Assembly (NCBI GenBank): GCA_900770635.1
Contig: CAAGLB010000159.1
Location: 1 to 18,876, forward strand
Length of the DNA stretch: 18,876 bases
Origin: an uncultured Alistipes sp.
Lineage (GTDB): Bacteria; Bacteroidota; Bacteroidia; Bacteroidales; Rikenellaceae
Direction: 5' to 3'
Shown in pieces: positions 14,828 to 18,876 of this stretch (the stretch's first letter is position 1; the number at the start of each line of letters is the position of its first letter). Position numbers and translations under genes: made by a program. Below the pieces are notes generated by a model. That model made no database searches, was not told the origin of the DNA, and saw only the letters and a program-made list of their open reading frames with translations.

Positions 14828-17800
14828 CTATTTGTTTATAGGTCTAATAATGTATCCATACTCATATCTGTCGGCCTCCAAGCGGTATTTCTCGTGTGGT
14901 ACAGCACCCCACGAGTCGTCGCCACCCAAGCCTCGCTGCGCAAGGTCGACATGAAGGACTACCTCACGTCGTGGCTCGATGTCGGAGTAGTGCATCTGCT
15001 TCTTTGTGAGTCCTGGATCGAGGTCCTCCGAGCGGTATGGCATGGCGCTCACGCTTAGTGGCTGCAAGCCCTCGATGCGAATGCCTATGCCGCTGTCGTT
15101 TGTAAGTTCCAACCAGCGAACATCGGTCTTGTTGCCCGACTCCTGAGGGCGCACGTATGGGAATAGCTGCTCATTGGTAGACTGCTCGTAGAGGCCCACG
15201 AATGACGACTCACATCTGTCGGAGTAGTTCTCCCAAGGGCCACGACCATAGAACTTGAAGTTGGTGTATGTTCGTGGGAATATCATGCGCATGCCAAAGC
15301 GTGGTAGCTCGGGAACATACTCGCCCTTGCGCTCCCACTCTGCCTCGACCATGAGTGCGCCATCTGCCATAAACGTATATGTTAGGGTGTAGTCAGATGG
15401 GGCGTCCACTATGTGGTACTTGCCACGTACAACAACCCTGTCGTCGTACTTCTCCACTGTTGCGCCCATTGCCTTGCGGCGATTTGTGCGCCATACGTTG
15501 GCTGTGCGCTGGAAGTTTGCACCCCAGTCGTTGTCGGTGGGTGCTCGCCAGAACCAAGGCTCGGGGAGCTGCGACATAATATCGCCGTGGGCTGATACGT
15601 AGCGTTGTAGTGCGCCCGTCTTCGTATTGAACAACACGCCAGTGTCGCCTGCATAGGCCACCAACCAGCCATCGCCCTCCTCGATTTCGATAGTGCCCTC
15701 AGGCGTGGTGTGCGTAAAGTCGTAGGGTTGCAATATATGCTGCTCGGTGGCTATTGTTATATTCTCGGTAACGTCTGGATGTAGGATGCTCTGTGTTGTA
15801 GACGTAGCCTCCATGTTGAGCGTGTACTCCTTGCCGCTCTCCATCTCGGGCAGCGTGATAGCAACATCTACATACTTGCCTGGGGCGCACTTTATGCCTT
15901 CGAGAGCCTTCTCAAAAACTATCTTACCCTCAGCCTTAACATCGTAGCGGAAGCTGTATTTCGATAGGTTTGTGAACATGAAGTTGTTGTATATGCGTAG
16001 CTTACCATCGATATACTCAAACTCGATATCCTGATATACCTTTTTCACCTCCATGAGTCCCGGGTGTGGTGTGCGGTCGGGTAGCACGAGGCCATTGCAG
16101 CAGAAGTTCTCGTCGTGGGTGTACATCCACGCCCCGAAGTCGCCGCCGTATGCCCAGTAGTGTCTGCCGTCACGGCCTGTGGCATCGATACCCTGGTCTA
16201 CCCAGTCCCAGATGAAGCCGCCCTGCATGTGTGGGCTGCGATTTATGATGTCGTAGAACTCACGTAGGTTGCCCGTAGAGTTGCCCATAGCGTGGGCATA
16301 CTCGCACATGATATATGGCTTCGAGAGCTTGCGTGAGGCGTAGAGCTCCAGCTCGCTAAAGGGCGAGTACATGGGGCAGATTATGTCGGTATGCTTGCCT
16401 CCATAGCCCTGCTCGAGCTGCACGGGGCGTGTATTATCACGCTGGTGTATCCACTCGTACATCTCGCCATATACCTCGCCGTTGCTACTCTCGTTGCCCA
16501 TCGACCATATGATCACCGAGGGGTGGTTCTTGTCACGCTCAACCATCGAGCGCACACGGTCGTGGTGTGTGCCCTTCCACTCCTCACGATGCGATGGGTG
16601 GAAGTTGACGTATGACTCGTGGTATCCTGTGCCGCAGCCGTGAGCCTCGATGTTGGCCTCGTCGATGAGCAAGATGCCGTGTATGTCGCAGAGGTCGTAC
16701 CACAATGTAGGCTGAGGATAGTGGCTTGTGCGCACAGCGTTGATGTTGTGCTGCTTCATTAGATATATATCTTTGAGCATCAACTCCTTGTTGATCACAT
16801 GGCCCGTAGCTGGGTTGTGCTCGTGGATGTTAACACCATTGATTAGCAGACGCTTGCCGTTGAGCAGCAAGATACCATCTTTAATCTCAACTTTGCGGAA
16901 GCCAGTGTTACAGGCTGTGCTCTCTATGATGTTGCCATTGATGTTTTTGAGTGTTACGAGCGTAGTGTATAGCTGTGGGTTCTCATGGCTCCAAGTGGCA
17001 ATGTTGCTTAGTGTGCGTGCAAAGTCAACGTCGATAGCTCCGTCTGCCTCTATTGTCACATTTTTCGTTAACTTGGCAACGGTCTTCTCTGTTTCAAACG
17101 TATCGGTGTATCGTGTCTTTATGAGCGATACTTCGACGATGCCATTAAATGGTTTGTTATCAGTGTTTTGAAGCGTTACTGTGGCGTTGTATATGCCATT
17201 TTTATAGCTCTTGTCAAGGTCGGCAACAACGTGTAGGTCGGCAATGCGAGCCTTGTCTACCGAGTATAGCTTGATGCTGCGGTCGAAGCCCGACAAGCGC
17301 CAGAAGTCCTGATCCTCGAGGTATGAGCCGTCTGCCCACCTATAACCCTTGATGGCAATGACATTCTCACCCTTAGCGACGTATGGCGTGATGTCGAACT
17401 CAACAGCGGTCTTTGTGCCCTCGGAGTAGCCTACCTCCTGGCCATTTACCCAGATGTGCATCGCTGCAAGGCCCGATTCGAAGTGGAGGATTGTGCGCCG
17501 TGAGTCCCACTCCTCGGGGAGTGTGAATGTGTGGCGATAGCAGCCCGTAGGGTTGTCGTCGTGAGGTATGTATGGAGGATTCTTGGGGTGGGGGTAGTTT
17601 ACGTTGGTGTAAATGGGGTAGCCGTAACCATTTAGCTCCCAGTTGCCTGGCACAGGCATAGAGCCCCAATCGCTGGCGTCGTACTCCTTGGCCCAGAACT
17701 CTGCTGGAGCGTTGTCGGGCGATTGTGTCCAGAAGAACTGCCACTCGCCATCGAGGCTCATCACAAGCTCGGAGTCGGCATGCTGAAGCGCCTTGTCGGT

Positions 17801-17944
17801 GGCTGTGTATGGCACGAGTGAGGCACGTGCTGGCAGCTTGTTGATTGCGTAAATCTCGGGCTGCTCCCAATAGGGGGTGTCGCCCTCGGCCATTGCTGAA
17901 ACGGCGATAAATAGTGTGGTAAATACAAATAATATGTTTTTCAT
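14828..17944 (-). CDS. lacZ: Beta-galactosidase, glycoside hydrolase family 2, exported
   Basis: Hydrolyses terminal beta-galactosides. The 1038 residues match the LacZ-type GH2 length. Seen: a signal peptide (1-19, cut likely after AMA), the sugar-binding domain (about 55-230, with PVPGNWELNGYGYPIYTN), the Ig-like domain, and the TIM barrel (about 350-650) with NGVNIHEHNP (370-379), the acid/base Glu485 in GNES and the nucleophile Glu548 in CEYAHAMGNSTGN. The C-terminal part (about 740-1025) is the beta-galactosidase small-chain domain, with GRGPWENYSDR. The signal peptide puts it in the periplasm, as expected for Bacteroidetes enzymes acting on imported oligosaccharides. There are no SusC/SusD neighbours, so it is not in a recognisable polysaccharide utilisation locus here. 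It starts 2 bases after the nitroreductase stop and is probably co-transcribed with it. Confidence 0.95.
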   Translation of the reverse strand: MKNILFVFTTLFIAVSAMAEGDTPYWEQPEIYAINKLPARASLVPYTATDKALQHADSELVMSLDGEWQFFWTQSPDNAPAEFWAKEYDASDWGSMPVPGNWELNGYGYPIYTNVNYPHPKNPPYIPHDDNPTGCYRHTFTLPEEWDSRRTILHFESGLAAMHIWVNGQEVGYSEGTKTAVEFDITPYVAKGENVIAIKGYRWADGSYLEDQDFWRLSGFDRSIKLYSVDKARIADLHVVADLDKSYKNGIYNATVTLQNTDNKPFNGIVEVSLIKTRYTDTFETEKTVAKLTKNVTIEADGAIDVDFARTLSNIATWSHENPQLYTTLVTLKNINGNIIESTACNTGFRKVEIKDGILLLNGKRLLINGVNIHEHNPATGHVINKELMLKDIYLMKQHNINAVRTSHYPQPTLWYDLCDIHGILLIDEANIEAHGCGTGYHESYVNFHPSHREEWKGTHHDRVRSMVERDKNHPSVIIWSMGNESSNGEVYGEMYEWIHQRDNTRPVQLEQGYGGKHTDIICPMYSPFSELELYASRKLSKPYIMCEYAHAMGNSTGNLREFYDIINRSPHMQGGFIWDWVDQGIDATGRDGRHYWAYGGDFGAWMYTHDENFCCNGLVLPDRTPHPGLMEVKKVYQDIEFEYIDGKLRIYNNFMFTNLSKYSFRYDVKAEGKIVFEKALEGIKCAPGKYVDVAITLPEMESGKEYTLNMEATSTTQSILHPDVTENITIATEQHILQPYDFTHTTPEGTIEIEEGDGWLVAYAGDTGVLFNTKTGALQRYVSAHGDIMSQLPEPWFWRAPTDNDWGANFQRTANVWRTNRRKAMGATVEKYDDRVVVRGKYHIVDAPSDYTLTYTFMADGALMVEAEWERKGEYVPELPRFGMRMIFPRTYTNFKFYGRGPWENYSDRCESSFVGLYEQSTNEQLFPYVRPQESGNKTDVRWLELTNDSGIGIRIEGLQPLSVSAMPYRSEDLDPGLTKKQMHYSDIEPRREVVLHVDLAQRGLGGDDSWGAVPHEKYRLEADRYEYGYIIRPINK

Positions 17945-17946
17945 AA

Positions 17947-18576
17947 CTACTTAATTATCAATTCATCAACTCTAATCTTTGGAACATAGTGAACGCCATT
18001 CGTGCGATAGTACGTAAGGTTGTCACCCTCGTTGCACTCCACCAACTCAATACTTTCGGCTGGGCGGCCAATGGCGATTACCAGTACGGGCTCGTAGGGT
18101 AGGTGTAGTGCCTCACGAATCTCGTTGTGGTCGAAAGCGCCTATGCAGATGCCGCCGAGGCCAAGCTCAGTGGCTTGCAGCAACATCGACTGCGCCACGA
18201 TGCCGAGGTCGATGTCTACATATTTCGACTCCTCAACAGTGGAGCAGATGACGATGAAGGCACGTGGCTCGGTGCCTGGAAATGGCAGGTGTAGCTCGGG
18301 AAGTGCGCCGCCTAAGCGTATGTGTTTAAGCACTTTGTCGCTCTCGTCGCTCAGCACAGGTCTAAAACGTAGCACCTGTTGGTTGCGTGCCGAGGGGCAT
18401 AGCGTTGCTGTTTCGATGATGCGGCGTAGCTGGTCAGCCCTGACTTCAAACGAGCTATCGTAGCCACGATAGCTGCGGTTGCGCCTAAGGAGTTTATTTA
18501 GTGTTGCCACCTTACGAGCACGAGGAGCTTGGTTGAGGTAGTCCTCCATGCGTTTTTCAAGATAGTTATCAGCCAT
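17947..18576 (-). CDS. Nitroreductase-family flavoprotein
   Basis: FMN-dependent NAD(P)H oxidoreductase of 209 residues; members reduce nitroaromatics, quinones or flavins, and the native substrate is unknown. Seen: the FMN-phosphate-binding RRNRSYRGY near residue 31, the SARNQQ segment (62-67) and the C-terminal LGLGGICIGAF (about 138-148) that pairs with FMN in the family. The start was set at the ATG at 18576. The longer frame from the TTG at 18588 would begin essentially at the predicted transcript start and is unlikely. The gene has its own promoter, shared in space with divergent rnpB, and its TAG stop is 2 bases before the lacZ ATG. Confidence 0.92.
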   Translation of the reverse strand: MADNYLEKRMEDYLNQAPRARKVATLNKLLRRNRSYRGYDSSFEVRADQLRRIIETATLCPSARNQQVLRFRPVLSDESDKVLKHIRLGGALPELHLPFPGTEPRAFIVICSTVEESKYVDIDLGIVAQSMLLQATELGLGGICIGAFDHNEIREALHLPYEPVLVIAIGRPAESIELVECNEGDNLTYYRTNGVHYVPKIRVDELIIK

Positions 18577-18594
18577 AGGTAGGTACAATTTTCA

Positions 18595-18625
18595 CAAATG
18601 TACAAAAAATTGTTGATGTAACCAA
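18595..18625 (-). promoter_or_regulatory. Promoter of the nitroreductase-lacZ unit
   Basis: On the minus strand TTG (18625-18623), a 20-base spacer and TACATTTG (18602-18595) fit the Bacteroidetes consensus. Transcription would start near 18589, leaving a leader of about 13 bases before the ATG at 18576. The element overlaps the rnpB promoter on the other strand. Confidence 0.75.
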
Positions 18626-18641
18626 TTTTTGAGTATCTTTG
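18610..18641 (+). promoter_or_regulatory. Promoter of rnpB
   Basis: TTG (18610-18612), a 21-base spacer and TATCTTTG (18634-18641) match the Bacteroidetes consensus. The -7 element is identical to that of the murA operon. The predicted start falls at about 18646-18648, just ahead of the RNase P RNA core. Confidence 0.8.
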
Positions 18642-18646
18642 CAGCG

Positions 18647-18876
18647 CATATGTGCTCTATCGCTGCCACCGCAAGGTGGGGGAGGAAAGTCCGAGCAACG
18701 CAGAGCGCCACGCAAGTTAACGGCTTGATACTCGTGAGGGTATAGTAGCGTAGAAGAAAATAACCGCCCGCAAGGGTAAGGGTGAGAAGGCGGGGTAAGA
18801 GCCCACCGCGAGGGTAGCAATACTCCTCGGCAGTACGTCTCGTGGGTTGCAAGACCATGTATACCGACAATTAAGG
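18647..18876 (+). ncRNA. rnpB: RNase P RNA, 5' part (cut by window edge)
   Basis: Catalytic RNA of RNase P, which removes 5' leaders from pre-tRNAs. Seen: a hairpin CCACC-GCAA-GGTGG (18666-18679) followed by the nearly invariant GAGGAAAGTCCGAGC (18682-18696) that forms part of the P4/CR-I core, then the downstream core sequence GGGTAAGAGCCCACCGC (about 18793-18809). The AAGGGTGAGAAGG run before it (from about 18775) matches the E. coli RNA region at the same place. About 230 bases are visible of an RNA usually 340-400 long; the 3' half, including the other half of P4, lies beyond the window. The 5' end is placed from the promoter and is accurate to a few bases only. Confidence 0.95.

Noticed and set aside
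14828..18576. Polysaccharide utilisation locus around lacZ
   Set aside because: No SusC, SusD, sulfatase, second glycosidase or hybrid two-component regulator is present in the neighbouring sequence.
18577..18588. Longer nitroreductase frame starting at a TTG at 18588
   Set aside because: The TTG lies at the predicted transcript start, 14 bases after the -7 element; the ATG at 18576 fits better.

Overview
The window looks like chromosomal DNA of a gut-type Bacteroidales bacterium (Bacteroidota). The evidence is that nearly every credible promoter has the Bacteroidetes form (TTTG or TTG, about 20 bases, TAnnTTTG), gene starts lack Shine-Dalgarno sequences, the protein variants are of Bacteroidetes type (MurA with Asp in place of the catalytic Cys, short CstA, secreted GH2 beta-galactosidase, HExxH/propeller/barrel envelope protein), and TnaA resembles Bacteroides tryptophanases. 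The genus cannot be fixed from this sequence alone. No transposase, integrase, phage gene, CRISPR array or tRNA was seen.

Layout. (1) 1-7306, all minus strand, in transcription order: a 997-residue envelope protein (signal peptide, zinc-peptidase-like domain, beta-propeller, likely outer-membrane barrel), a class A penicillin-binding protein, aspartate-semialdehyde dehydrogenase (asd), then tryptophanase (tnaA, cut by the window edge) with its own promoter. The first three genes have short gaps without visible promoters and are probably co-transcribed. (2) 7420-9520, plus strand: a short CstA-type transporter overlapping a TPR-like acidic protein of unknown function. (3) 9521-10387, minus strand: an AraC-family regulator whose stop codon directly abuts that of the TPR-like gene. 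(4) 10645-14755, plus strand: a compact five-gene operon murA-tdk-tsaC-thioesterase-queA with gaps of 2 to 24 bases, driven by a near-consensus promoter and closed by a strong hairpin at 14773-14809. (5) 14828-18576, minus strand: a nitroreductase followed, 2 bases later, by a secreted beta-galactosidase. (6) 18647 to the end, plus strand: the 5' part of RNase P RNA (rnpB), whose promoter overlaps that of the nitroreductase face to face.

The genes are mostly housekeeping: peptidoglycan precursor and polymer synthesis (murA, PBP1A, and asd via diaminopimelate), nucleotide salvage (tdk), tRNA modification and processing (tsaC, queA, rnpB), plus catabolic functions (tnaA, cstA-like, lacZ). No clearly novel multi-gene system is visible. 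The most interesting items are the protease-like/propeller/barrel protein next to PBP1A, the unknown TPR-like partner of the CstA transporter, and the very compact promoter and terminator arrangements.
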